This document shows positions 35,086 to 46,101 of a DNA stretch of 64,000 bases, piece after piece. Below the pieces are notes generated by a model, which was given only the letters and a program-made list of their open reading frames with translations, ran no database searches and was not told where the DNA came from. Source of the DNA: Liquidambar formosana (lineage: Eukaryota > Streptophyta > Magnoliopsida > Saxifragales > Altingiaceae); contig CM077828.1 of NCBI GenBank assembly GCA_039720395.1, positions 15,908,264 to 15,972,263 on the forward strand, in the 5' to 3' direction. Both the position numbers and the translations under genes were made by a program. Every line of letters starts with the position of its first letter. Within the stretch, counting starts at the first letter, position 1.

Positions 35086-37751
35086 TCAGCAGTTCCCAGA
35101 GCTTCTTTTGCGGCTCGGCCCAGCTCCGTCACGACCCCCACGAGGTGCTCTAGGAGGGCGCATTGCTGGTGGTGGTTGCATATACAGAATCCATTGCAAA
35201 GAAGTCAAGTATGAGAATAAGGTTGGTTGAAAACCACAAATGGGAACTTTAAAATGGGTTGAACACTTACCATGACATCCAAACGAGCTTCCGCCATGGA
35301 TTTGGCTAGGCTCATCCTCACAAGGTCACGCCTCAAGCCCTCACTAACGTCGATGAACTCTTGGGCATATGCCGCAGGCACCTAGGATAATCAATAAGGA
35401 TAAAATTGAAGGTAATGTTCTAAAAAAGAAAGAAATACCCATAAAGAGAACTCACATGTTCTCGATTTGGGTCGATCCTAGGAGATTCATCAAATGCAGG
35501 ATGAGTGATGGCGGTCTTGACAAAGTCTAACCCACAGCACAAATCAATGAACCAATTAGGCTGAGGCAAGGGTAGTGACCTATCCCCTTCCAGCTCATCT
35601 TCCTCAGAGCCAGGAACCACTCCTGAGCCCACTGTTGAGCTATGCCCTCATGCTCGTCGACCCTGCAAGTGTTCACCTATTAAATAGAGTCTCTATCAAA
35701 AGAAAAGGCTAGGAGAATGTTAAAGACTTACCCCCTGAAGAGGAAGGCCTGTCACCCTAGGCCTCATCAGATATTGGAGACAGAAAGTGTCATATGCAAT
35801 GTCAGGAGAAGTGAACTCCTCCGCATCCCAGCCTCTCAAGGCATCCTATAACTCCTCCCCCTCCATCAAGTTAGCATGCCTCATGTTAAGTGGTGGAGGC
35901 ATTGGAGCCATGGTGGCATTCACATCACCCATGACTTGTCGTAAGACACGCTCCCCTAGGTACCAGTACCTACCCACGGGGCCTTCCAAGAGCACCCTCT
36001 TGCCAGTCAGCATCAGGCTAGGAATGCATCGCTTGGGTAGCATTGGTACCCATATCTTCCATGGATTCCATTCAATCTGTTCAAAAATCCAAAATGAGAA
36101 ATTGGGAGTAAAAAGAAAAGGAAAAGAATAGGGAAAGAATTTCACCATATCAGCAGTGAGGCTTGCTAAGTGAGCTCTAGCAAAGGCGTAATCATGACGA
36201 TTCGCCGTCCGGATGGACACATAACTAGGAGAGTAATTCTTGAGGGTAGGCCATTCAATGGTTTCCTCAGCAAGGGATGGGCAACATAGGTTGAGGTACT
36301 CATAGCACCAAACCTGTCAAAAGTTGAGAAAAGAGTCAAAAAGAAAAGATAATATAAGAAAAAAATAAAAAGAAATGAAAGGGAAGTAGCATTTCCTTCC
36401 TAAACAAAGGGCATCCCGTCGAAGTCCTTGGTCACACCGCATGACATGTCACACATTATGCGATACATGGTGGCTAGAGCAGCCCCTCCCCAGTTGAATT
36501 TCCTAATCTTGTCAACATCCTCCATGCTTGCAAGAAGACCCAAAGGGGCTAGGTCGCCCGTCCCGACAAAGAATGTGCATAAGATCATGTATAGAAGGAA
36601 TGCCCTTGTAATACAATCGGGGCTCGCACCCTCGCTCTCCCTTTGTTTGGCAAACTTGTTGAAAAGCCAAGTGGGGCGCACTGCTTTCTTGATTACCTCA
36701 ACTTCCATCCCAAGGTAAGCTAGGAGATAATCCTCATCCGTGTGAGCCTCTTCATAGAACTCCAAGCTTTTGCCCTTAATGCTCAAGCCCGTGATCATGG
36801 TGAAATCCTTGGGGGTTAGTGTCATCTCCCCAAAGCCAAAATGGAATGTATTGGTGGTGTCCCACCATAGCTCAGACAAGGCTAGCAAAGCTTGCCTATC
36901 ACATTGGTCATTCCACAAAGAGTCTAGGAATGGACCAAAACCGGCTTTTTCGACATAGCCTTTGGCAACAGGTTGGAAGTTTTCCATGTTCCGCCACCAT
37001 TCAATAAGTCCTTTGATAGAGGACCGAGTACGCATGTCCTGAAAGTTGGGCTATAGCCATTGAAAATACCTTGAGAGTTAGTTGAAAGAACATGGAAATA
37101 ATAAACCTACACTAGCAATTGGTTTTAAATTGTTTTCTAAAAGATGTCAAAAAGTTGTTTTCATTCATGAAATGAATTACTAATGTATGTCTATGAGTTC
37201 ACTTGTTCATGTGCCTCAATTTGGCAAGGATTGAACACTTTTTTATCACTTGGGCATTTTATCGAACACTTGGGGGGTGATACTTCCCAAGCCTTGAAAC
37301 AAAAGAATTTTGTATGATCAATCCTTGCTAAATCATAGCATATTACTCACTTGAATGTTTACTTGTTGATATATATTGATTTGGTAAAGATTGAACATCT
37401 TTAGTTCACTTGAACATTTTATCGAACACTTGGTGGGTGCCATTTTTCAAGCTTTCAAATGAAAAGAATTTGTGTGCTCAATCCTTGCCAAATCAAGGGA
37501 TATCACTCAACAACCCAAGGGGTATTCAAAAGAAGTAGAAGGGAATGCAATTTCATCAAAAGAATCGAAAGATTCAAAAGAAAAGTGTTAAGTTGGGTAA
37601 ACTTACTTCTTGTTGGGAATAGGAGGAATGAAAGATGTTTGTCGGGTTCAAGCAACACTCTATCTTGTGGAGTATCATAGAGTGGTGCCTTGTACTTGCT
37701 TTTGACCCCATAGAATGGATACTTGGTGCTTGAGTCCTTGCTTGATGACAT
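35086..37751 (-). pseudogene. Antisense seven-exon plant mobile domain (PMD) gene
   Basis: Exons on the minus strand: 37751-37607, 37038-36406, 36313-36146, 36076-35732, 35662-35456, 35381-35271, 35193-35086 (TGA 35088-35086). Introns after exon 2 are all phase 0, and most have GTAAGT/GTGAGT donors. Exon 1 starts MSSSKDSSTKYPFYG and has EPDKHLSFL. Exon 2 has AGFGPFLDSL and TNTFHFGFGEMTLTPKDFTM, classic PMD wording (MAIN/MAIL1 family). Exons 3-4 give VWCYEYL and IEWNPWKIWVPMLPKRCIP; exon 7 ends in an R/G/P-rich tail. Damage: exon 1-2 junction out of phase by one base, TAG at 35846-35848, TGA near 35648-35650, and the exon 7 acceptor reads GCAA instead of GCAG. Total would be about 570 residues. 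PMD proteins act in nuclear transcription and silencing; this copy's role is unknown. Confidence 0.72.
37221..37495. repeat. Two direct repeats with inverted ends
   Basis: Units 37221-37335 and 37381-37495 (115 bp each) share ATTTTATCGAACACTTGG. Each starts TTGGYAARGATTGA and ends TCAATCCTTGCYAAATCA, so every unit is also flanked by its own inverted repeat. Confidence 0.7.
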
Positions 37752-38036
37752 TCTTGATGATGGAGTTGGGTTTGTGAAAAATGGGTTTGATTTGGTTTGA
37801 TTTCCAAAGATGATGTGAATTGGTTGTTTTGATTGTTAAATGGGCTTGATTTGTTGTTATTTGATGTGCATTTGATGTTTGGATTGAATGTTTTTGAAGT
37901 AGGAATGAGAGAATGAGAGATGGAGAAGATGGAATGAGAGTTTAGAGAGAGAAACTCTCTAATTTTCGGGTTGGGTGAATGTGAGGATGTGTGTGCAAAC
38001 AAGGGTTTAAAAACCCAGAATTTTTTTGATGGTGGG

Positions 38037-38116
38037 CTCAGGTAACCATCCCACCCTGGACGGTCAGCCGTCTTGCCCTCGACGGTTGACCATCTGAGGG
38101 CAGATGGTCACCCTAG
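38037..38116. promoter_or_regulatory. Compound palindrome upstream of the PMD unit
   Basis: Outer arms CTCAGGTAACCATC (38037-38050) and GATGGTCACCCTAG (38103-38116) pair at 11 of 14 positions. ACGGTCAGCCGT and GACGGTTGACC lie between. It is about 290 bases upstream of the PMD start codon and has the same words as the LTR palindrome. Confidence 0.55.
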
Positions 38117-38384
38117 CCCGCTTTGCCCGTTTGCCCCGTCTCGGGCGCTTGCGACCTCTAAACTTCTCCAAATCGACTTCTTGTGCAATCCTTGAGTTAT
38201 GGGATGAATATATCCCTCAAGTTTATCAAGTTTCAATGAAATTTTTGAATCTTGGGTGATTATATTCGCTCGCATAACGAGGAATTGTAATAGCCATGAT
38301 AAATGGCTTTCTCATGAAATGAGCTTGGTGTTGAATAGATTGACTTTCAAGTCTTGGAATTCAATTCTCTAGGAGATGATAGTG

Positions 38385-39185
38385 ATATCATATCATGTGA
38401 TAAAGATAACTTCACATGAAATGATGATTCATGAGTTATGCTAGTTACGAAGTAACTTGCTATCTTTATGAAGAGGGCATGAAATGCACCTTGTTTTTCA
38501 ATCAATTGACTTTCAAAATCAATGTTGTATCGTGTGATAAAGATAATTTCACATGAAATGACATGAAATAAGCTTGATTTTCAATCAATTAACTTTCAAT
38601 TCAATGTCATTTCATGTGATAAAGATAATTTCACATGAAATGATAAGAAATGAACTTGATTTTGAGTTGAATGACTCTCAATCCATTATCATTTCATGTG
38701 ATAAAGACAATTTCACATAAAATGAACTTGATTTTGAGTTGAATGACTCCCAGTACATTGTCATTTCATGTGATAAGGATAATTTCACATGAAATGATAA
38801 GAAATGAGCTTGATTTTGAATCAATTGACTTACAATTGGGTCTCATATCATGTGATAAAGACAATTTCACATGAAATGATGATTCATGAGTTATGAAATA
38901 ACTCCCTGTCTTTGTTGTTTCCACAGAAAGTGGCATAATTTCACATAAAATGATTATTCAAGAGTTATGAAATAACTCCCCATCTCTGTTGTTTCCACTG
39001 AAAGTGGCATGGAATCATGTGATAAAGACAATTTCACATGAAATGATGATTCATGAGTTATGAAATAACTCACTACCTTTGTTATCCCCAGTGAGACTGG
39101 CATGAAATGCACTTGTTTTTGAATTGATGGACATTCAATTCAAATTCACATGAAATGATGACTTATGAGTTATGAAATAACTCGT
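38385..39185. repeat. Array of about nine hairpin-forming repeats
   Basis: Each unit is built on TTTCATGTGA - about 11 bases (TAAAGAYAATT) - TCACATGAAA, an inverted repeat, at about 38391, 38527, 38606, 38690, 38762, 38841, 38935, 39010 and 39140. Spacing is irregular (about 70-130). Between units TGATTCATGAGTTATGAAA and ACTTGTTTTTGA-like sequence recurs. It lies in the 3' untranslated part of the Tat element. Confidence 0.8.
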
Positions 39186-39267
39186 TTTGAGAATTACCAA
39201 TGAAATTGGTAGGATACCTTGTGATGCACTAGTGCAACTAGCTTTGCATCATGAGAAGACCATGTAG

Positions 39268-39850
39268 ATATCACTAATGCAATTAGTGCATGGTAAAGGC
39301 ATTTGCATGAGCGCACCAACGAAGTTGGCATGCATAGAAATGCAATCAATTATTTGCTTCGATGAAATCGTCGCATGCTTGGATATGACAAAGTCTATCC
39401 TTATGGTTCCATTTAAGTTTGTTGGTATTAATGAGACTAATCCATCAAGCAAAAATGTGTTGTTATATAACTAATGCAATTAGTGCAGGCATTCGCATGA
39501 GCGCACCAACGAAGTTGGCATGCATAGAAATGCAATCAATTATTGGCTTCGATGAAATCGTCGCATGCTTGGATATGACGAAGTCTATCCTTATGGTTCC
39601 ATTTGAGTTTGTTGATATTAATGAGATTAATCCATCAAGCAAAAATGAGTTGTTATATCACTAATGCAATTAGTGCAGGCATTTGCATGAGCGCACCAAC
39701 GAAGTTGGCATGCATAGAAATGCAATCAATTCTTTGCTTCGATGAAATCGTCGCATGCTTGGATATGACGAAGTCTATCCTTTTGGCTCCATTTGAGTTT
39801 GTTGGTATTAATGAGATTAATCCATCAAACAAAAAATAGGTTGTTCTTTG
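39268..39850. repeat. 190-bp tandem repeat, three copies
   Basis: Units begin with CTAATGCAATTAGTGCA at 39274, 39471 and 39661. The second period is exactly 190 bases; the first is 197 because of TGGTAAA inserted in unit 1. Units share GAGCGCACCAACGAAGTTGG and CGATGAAATCGTCGCATGC with few differences. It ends about 45 bases before the 3' LTR. Confidence 0.9.
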
Positions 39851-40273
39851 ATCATTGGCTCACAAGTGAAACTTGTTCACCAATGAGGGGCTTCTGTCAC
39901 ACGCCATTTTTGTCACCTTAACTAGGACATATCATTTCATGTAGGATTTTGAGTCCTTTTTGAATCTAGTCTTTTGCATTGAGTTTCTATGGCATTGAAT
40001 ATCATGTGTATGAATTTTGAAGTGATTTGGAGTTCATCTCGATGGTCAATAAGAACTTTTGCGACTTAAAGGGCATAATCGTCTTTTAAGCCGTATATTT
40101 TCCATTTGACTTTGGAATGAATCCCGAGTCATTCCATCAAGTTCATATGAGTACATAGAGTCCATATAGAGGTTCAATTTCATGAATTAATGGTTTAAGA
40201 TCAATTCAGCGCGTAATGGTTCGGGTTGGCTAAAAGACCCTTTCTTGGTTTGCTCAAATTGACTCATAAGACC

Positions 40274-43200
40274 TGTGGACCCTAAAAAAAAAGGTACAAG
40301 GCCCACAGGAGGGTTTTGAAAAAGGAAAAAGGAGTCACCACCTTATTTTTTAAAGGAAATAAGGAAAACCCTAAAAAAACAGATTTGTTTTAGGAAAACA
40401 AAAGATTGACTCCATGTTTAAAAATGGTAAGGCAAAAAGTCTTTTGGAAACCAGAGAAATCGGGGATTGGGAGGCTAAGTTACGATATGGGAAGGTTCTA
40501 GGCAAAGCCTATAGGCACCCATATCGCCCTAAACGGTCTCTTAATTTAATTGAGCTAAATCAAAGTCTTAATCACACACAAATCAACAATTATCATCACA
40601 AGACAGCATGCATATCATTCATTCATTCATCCATATAATCAAATAAATCAAAGAAAAACAGAAAAAGAAAGAGGGGGGAGAAAACCTAGGATACTTAGTA
40701 TCCTAGGACGGACTTGAACCTCACGAAGAGCGCCTACGTACCATGTATGGAAATACATGGATCAAAGTCCACGTAGTTCGAATGGGAATAGGGTTATAAC
40801 CTAATCAAGGCCTATGGTAAACCCTAAGTTTCCTTTCATGAGAAACATGGTAAATTTCCAAAAATGAATGATTCTCAAAAGATCTTTGGTAAATATGGCA
40901 TTTGATAAAGATGGAAACTTTGATTTAAAAGGCAATTTTATGAAAGGATACTATAGAATCTACCATACCCCTTTATTAGGAAACAACCCTAGGGGGAAGA
41001 AAGGGAAAGTTTCAAGGAAAGGAAAGAAGGGTGAATTGGGGCACCCTCATACCCTACTTACCTTAAGCAAAAGCAACCTGTCAAAATAACCACCCTATTG
41101 CATAGGGTAATTACCTTATTTGTAAGATTTCATCTCACAATAGCCAAAATAACCACCCCACATTGGTGGGGTAGTTGCACCTGTTGTACCTGTCAAAGCA
41201 CCTACAATTTCCATGCAAAACATACCAAAATACCAACCAACCAAGCTAGGTTCCAAATCAAGCCATTATCATGCTTAAACATAAGCAAACACATGCTCAA
41301 AACTCATCATTAAAGCCATTAAACAGATCTGGACAGAATTGAAATAGAGCTTAAAATCAACCATAAATCATGTAAACAACATGAATCATAAGCTAACTAA
41401 AACCCTAACTCAACCCTACATGCAATGACATGCAAAAAACCCTAAAATCAACTATATGAATGCTAGAAATATCATAGTTACCTTAATATGGAACACATAT
41501 GCAGCAACTATGTAAGAAAAAAACAGAGAAAATCCCTAAGCTATCATGCTATATGCAACTAAGCCAACACTAAGGATGATAACAACCCTAGAATCACACT
41601 AGTGCATAAAATCTCATGAAATAACCCTAAATCATGCAAAACAGAATATGAACAGCATTCTAACCATGCATATTAATCAATAGAATGATCCACACATGAT
41701 AAAGACATAGACTTTCACATGAAATAAAGCTATTCTAAGCATAAACTCAATTTCAGCACTAAGGAAACCCTAGAATCCCAAACATACAGTAAATCACATG
41801 GAATAGCATCCTAGCATACTAAACAGCCCACAAATATCATCCTAAACATGCATACTAGCTAATGGAAACAACAAAATACGATAAAAACATAAGTTTTAGT
41901 ATGCAAAAGAGTTATTTCATGCAGAAAACCAATTTCAGCACTAAGGAAACCCTAAAGTCCCAAATATGCAGTAAATCACATGGAATAACATCCTAGCATA
42001 CTAAACAACCCATGAATATTATCCTAAACATGCACACTAGCTAATAGAAGCAACAATACATGATAAAGACACAAACTTGAACATGAAATAATGACTATTC
42101 CATGTACAACCCTAGAAAAGACTCTAAAAAACCCTAAAAACACAAACACTCATAAAACCACATAGAGTGACATTATATCATGCAAAACCAGCCATAAACA
42201 ATATCCTAATCATGCATTCTAAGCATTAGAAGCATCAACACATGATAAAACAATAAGCTTTAAACATGAAATAACGCAAAGCTATGCAAAAAACCCTAGT
42301 TTGAATGAAAGAGAGAAAGGGGGAGGGGTATACCTATGGTGGCTGCTGTAGAGAGTCCTCCTCCTCTTATGTGCTGCTGGAAGCAACCTCCTTCAAGCCT
42401 CCAAGCAATGCTCCAGCCCTCCTTCAAGCCTTCTCTCACACTCTCTCACTCAAAGTTTAGGTTAAACTACCCTAAGGATGGCTGCCATAGCCTCCAATAT
42501 GCCTCTCACTTCCGAAATTGCCTCCCCCTATTGCTGAAGTATAAGGGGGTATTTATAGGGATTGAGGGAAAACCCTCAATGGTTGGGATTAAAACCCTAG
42601 GTATTGATCCAAGGGCTCTTAGAGGTTCCCTTGGGGCTCAAGTAGGTCAAATAGGGTTGAAATTAGGGTTAAATGGCGGCTGGAGGCGAGCAAATCCGAG
42701 GAAATAGGGAGGGAGCCGCGTCAAAGCTCAAAAAAGGAAAGTGGCTCGGGTGACCACCTGGGGCTGGGTGGCTAGCCGCCTGGGCCCAGGCGGCTAGCCG
42801 CCCAGGCCTGGGTGGTCACCCAAGGCCATGTCATCTTATGCCCTATTTTGACTCCTTCGACTTCCAAATGTGTTTCAAGGCTCAAATCAACTCCGATTTT
42901 GACGAAACGAAAGCCAAAACGACCGTGTTTCGAAGAGGAATGTAATTTGAGTCACTTGAGGGCAAGAAACCCTAGCCATGGCTGCATGGTTGGGTCCTAC
43001 AAAGGTGGTTAATCGCTATGCCTCACCATCGCTTAGCTTAGGTATGCACATAGGGTCGCACCGAATGCTTTCCAATTCAAAATTCAACCTTCCTAAACAC
43101 ATTTGGGGATAAAATTAAGACTAATCAAGGTCACATGAGTAGTCATAGAGTGAAAATCATGAGCCAATTCAAGCTAACCCGAAATAGGTCTCCTAGCCAA

Positions 43201-43531
43201 CCTGAGCCTTGTTGAGCCATTCTAATCCCGAACCATCAATTCATCGAATTGAACCCATAAATACCTCAAATACATCCATATGAACTCCAATTGGCAACTT
43301 GGAGATCATTTCAAGGTCAAATGGAAAGTTTGTGACCTAAAAGACGATTATGCCCCTCAAGTCACAAAAGTTCTTATTAACCCTCAAGATCAACTCCAAA
43401 TCGAACCAAAATTCATACACATCATCCTTAGGACTCTAAAAACCCAATGCAAAAGACTAGACTCAAAAAGGAGACAAAATGACACATGCAATGACAAACC
43501 CTAGCTAAGGTGGCAAAAATGGGGTGTGAAA
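40274..43531 (-). mobile_element. Solo LTR of a related Tat element, reversed, nested in the 3' LTR
   Basis: Begins TGTGGACCC and ends GGGGTGTGAAA (expected GGGGTGTGACA, one change), the reverse of LTR ends seen at 59352 and 62135. The 5-bp target duplication AGACC is exact (40269-40273, 43532-43536). Minus-strand TATAAATA at 42550-42557. No internal sequence or partner LTR, so it was left by LTR-LTR recombination. It is rich in AAACCCTAA words. Confidence 0.9.
42743..42826. repeat. 84-bp GC-rich palindrome in the solo LTR
   Basis: Two 42-base arms meet at GGG|CCC (42784/42785) with no loop and about six mismatches. Outer word CGGGTGACCACC, inner GGTGGCTAGCCGCC / GGCGGCTAGCCGCC, itself palindromic. 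It lies about 190 bases upstream of the minus-strand TATA box. Confidence 0.85.
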
Positions 43532-43863
43532 AGACCCAACCAATTTTCTCTCATTTAACTTCAACTGGGCTTTATTTATGTCCTAAACATATTTAGAAAG
43601 ATCGATTTTCAATTGGGAAAACATTCGGTTCGACCTTGTGTACAAACCCAGCTTTGCGACGGTGAAGCACCATGGTTCACCACCTTTGTAAAACCTAACA
43701 TGCACCCATGGTTAAGGATTTTTTGTCCTAAAATGTCTAAAAATGTGTTCCCCTTCGAAACACGGTCGTTTTGGCTTTTATTTCGTCAAAATCGGACTTA
43801 ATTTGAAGATTTTAGGACTTCTACAGCAAGTGGGAGTCAAAACCGGAGCAAAAATAGGAGGGC

Positions 43864-43899
43864 CTCGGGTAACCGTCCAGGCCTAGATGGTCGCCCGAG
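43864..43899. promoter_or_regulatory. Palindromic box in the Tat 3' LTR
   Basis: Arms CTCGGGTAACCGTC (43864-43877) and GATGGTCGCCCGAG (43886-43899) around CAGGCCTA, about 190 bases upstream of the LTR TATA box. Only the right arm survives in the 5' LTR. Confidence 0.7.
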
Positions 43900-46101
43900 G
43901 AATCCTTCCTCAACTCAAATTCTGACTCTTCTCTCCCTCTTTTGACGGTTTCCTCCGCCAATACAACTTGTCTGAGCTTAGGAGTGTGTAAGTTTGAGTT
44001 GTTTGAGCACCAAAAGAGTCTCTAATAGCCCTAGGATCATTATTTAATGAATTAATCTTAGCCATTGGTTTAGGGGGTCAGTCCTCTATATAAAGGACAT
44101 GGTATTCAACACATAGGGAGAGGTGAATTGCACTTTACACTTAGAGAGAGAGGGAGCTATGAGTTTGGAGAGCTAGAAAGACATCAAGAGGAGACTCTTC
44201 AACCCCAAGCAAGCAAGAGAACAAGAGGTTTGAAGACAAGGAAGAGTCTACAAGAGGTAAGCCTGTCCTTTTAATGCTGAACATGAATTTTCTGCTGCTC
44301 CTTCTTCTCTTTCTTCTTCTTCTCCTAGGATAGTTATGGTGTATGAGATAGCTTCTCTTATGGATTGAATTCAATGTTTATGCGATGTTATATGAATGAT
44401 TTTAGGATAGTTTATGGCTTTATATGCTTGATAATCCCTGGTTTACCAAGGATTCGATAGCCTTATTTGTTCTATCCTCTTAAATCATGCATAGTCACAT
44501 GTCTAGGTTGCTGTGATTGTTACCATGAATTGATGCTCCTGTTAGTCAATATATGTTATATGGATGATATTCATGATAATTTGAGCATGTGTTAGAGTTG
44601 TTTCATAGGTCGTAATGCATGATTGTGAAATTAGGGTTTCGATAACCCTGAATTCACACAAGTCCTATACAGCATGCTTAGCTTAGTTTTTTGAGTAGTT
44701 TCTCATTATAGTCATTCTATATATGCTGCATAGAGTTGAATCATGCTAGGTTTGCATTCATATAGTATGTTTTATAGGTTTTTTGGAGACATTATCCTTT
44801 TTTAAGGATAATTATCCTTTTCGTTGAGTAGGGTCTCGCATGAGAGTCTTCTGTGATGTGTTTAAGCATGAAATCTCTTCTATTATGTTCTAGTATATAT
44901 ATTTTACGTAGGATATGTTGATTGCACCTCCCCATAATGACTTTTTTACGTGAAATTATCTTAGGATAGTTTTGCTTAAGAAAGCTCGCCGTAGGGAGGC
45001 CTATTTTCATATTTTACATAAAATATCATCTTTTTGGTTAAAATGTGCTTTGTTATCATGTTTATTGATATTATTGCAGTCTCTTATGCTTGTTAGTGTG
45101 TCTTTGGTAGGTTTTTATGCATGTTAGTCAGGTCATTACATGTAGGATTGAGTTAGGGTCCTTAGTTATTCATTATTCTTGTTGTTTGCATGATAGATGG
45201 ATGATTTTAGGCCTTGTCAAGGTTCTGTCCAGATTAGTATTTTGTTTTCTTTGCATGATTTTGTGCACTTGTAAGGGTGCAAACAGGTACAATGCTTGTC
45301 CTATTGCAAATAGGGCCACTATGGTCTAAAATGGCTAATAATTGGAGCTTTTGCGCTCAGGTAAGTGGGTTTGAAGGTGCCCTAAGTCACCTTTCTTTTT
45401 CTTTCTTTTCTCTTCTCCCTCCTAGGGTTACTTCTTAATATGGACATATGGTGTTTATCAAAGGTTTCCTTCAATAATAAATTCTGGTTTTTATCAAAGT
45501 TTTCCTCTTGTGGAAGTTTTCAGTTTTGGATTAAATCAACATATTTTCAAATAAGAAACCTAGGGTTTTTACCATAGGTTTGTATTAGGTTGTAACCTTA
45601 TTCTTTTCGAACTACGTGGACTTTGATCCATGTATTTTGCTGCATGGTACGTAGGCGCTCTTCGTGAGGCTCAAGTCCGTCCTAGGATCCAAGTATCCTA
45701 GGCTTTTTTTTCTTTTCTTTTTGTTTTGTTTTATTTGAGTGATTGTGCATGAGATGATTAGATGGGATATATGATATGCATGCTGCCTTGTGATGATATA
45801 TGATGGTATTTGAGTGGAAAAGATCTTAAGTTAGCCCAATTAAATTAAGAGACCAACTCGGGTAATGTGGGTGCCTATGGGCTTTTGCCCAGAACCTTCC
45901 CACGTCGTAACTTAGCCCCCAAATCCAATTTTCTAGTTTCAAAGACTTTGCTTTTCCTTTAATGGAGTCATGTGGTTTTGAAAATAAAACGTTTTTGCGG
46001 TTTTCCTCTTTTCCCTAAAAAATGAGGTGGCGACTCCTTTTTGTTTGTTGTCTTTCACCCATCCCAGACAAATCCTTGTGGGCCGTTTTCCGGGGTTCAC
46101 A

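Larger units (their letters stand above)
23181..46101 (+). mobile_element. Tat-type (Ogre/Retand-like) Ty3/Gypsy element with two antisense cargo units
   Basis: LTRs at 23181-25432 (5', truncated) and 39895-46101 (3', split by a nested solo LTR) bracket PBS, gag, protease, reverse transcriptase, RNase H, a second archaeal-type RNase H and integrase in Gypsy order. Dual RNase H and a long region between integrase and 3' LTR with antisense ORFs are known traits of the Tat lineage. Frameshifts and stops occur in gag, protease, the RT/RNase H junction and integrase, so it is not autonomous. The 5' target duplication is lost with the LTR start. The 3' flank begins CATAT. Confidence 0.9.
39895..46101 (+). 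repeat. 3' LTR of the Tat element, split by a nested solo LTR
   Basis: Starts TGTCACACGCCATTTTTG after the purine-rich AATGAGGGG (polypurine tract) and ends CGGGGTTCACA. Its parts are 39895-40273 and 43537-46101, about 2.94 kb without the insertion and target-repeat copy. TATATAAA at 44087-44094. The right 2.2 kb closely matches the 5' LTR. Confidence 0.88.

Noticed and set aside
36428..37007. Plus-strand frames opposite PMD exon 2
   Set aside because: Shadows of the antisense PMD exon; no independent motif.
37574..38002. Minus-strand 142-codon Ser/Asn/His-rich frame
   Set aside because: Overlaps the proposed PMD exon 1 and its leader in another frame and is low complexity; the PMD frame has the domain match.
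38385..39185. Regular palindromic repeats that could suggest a CRISPR-like array
   Set aside because: Spacing is irregular, the intervening sequence is itself repeated, and this is a plant retroelement.
39277..39839. Overlapping plus-strand reading frames with similar protein wording in the 190-bp repeats
   Set aside because: The repeat period (190) is not a multiple of three, so the similar peptides come from different frames of a DNA repeat and not from a repeated protein.
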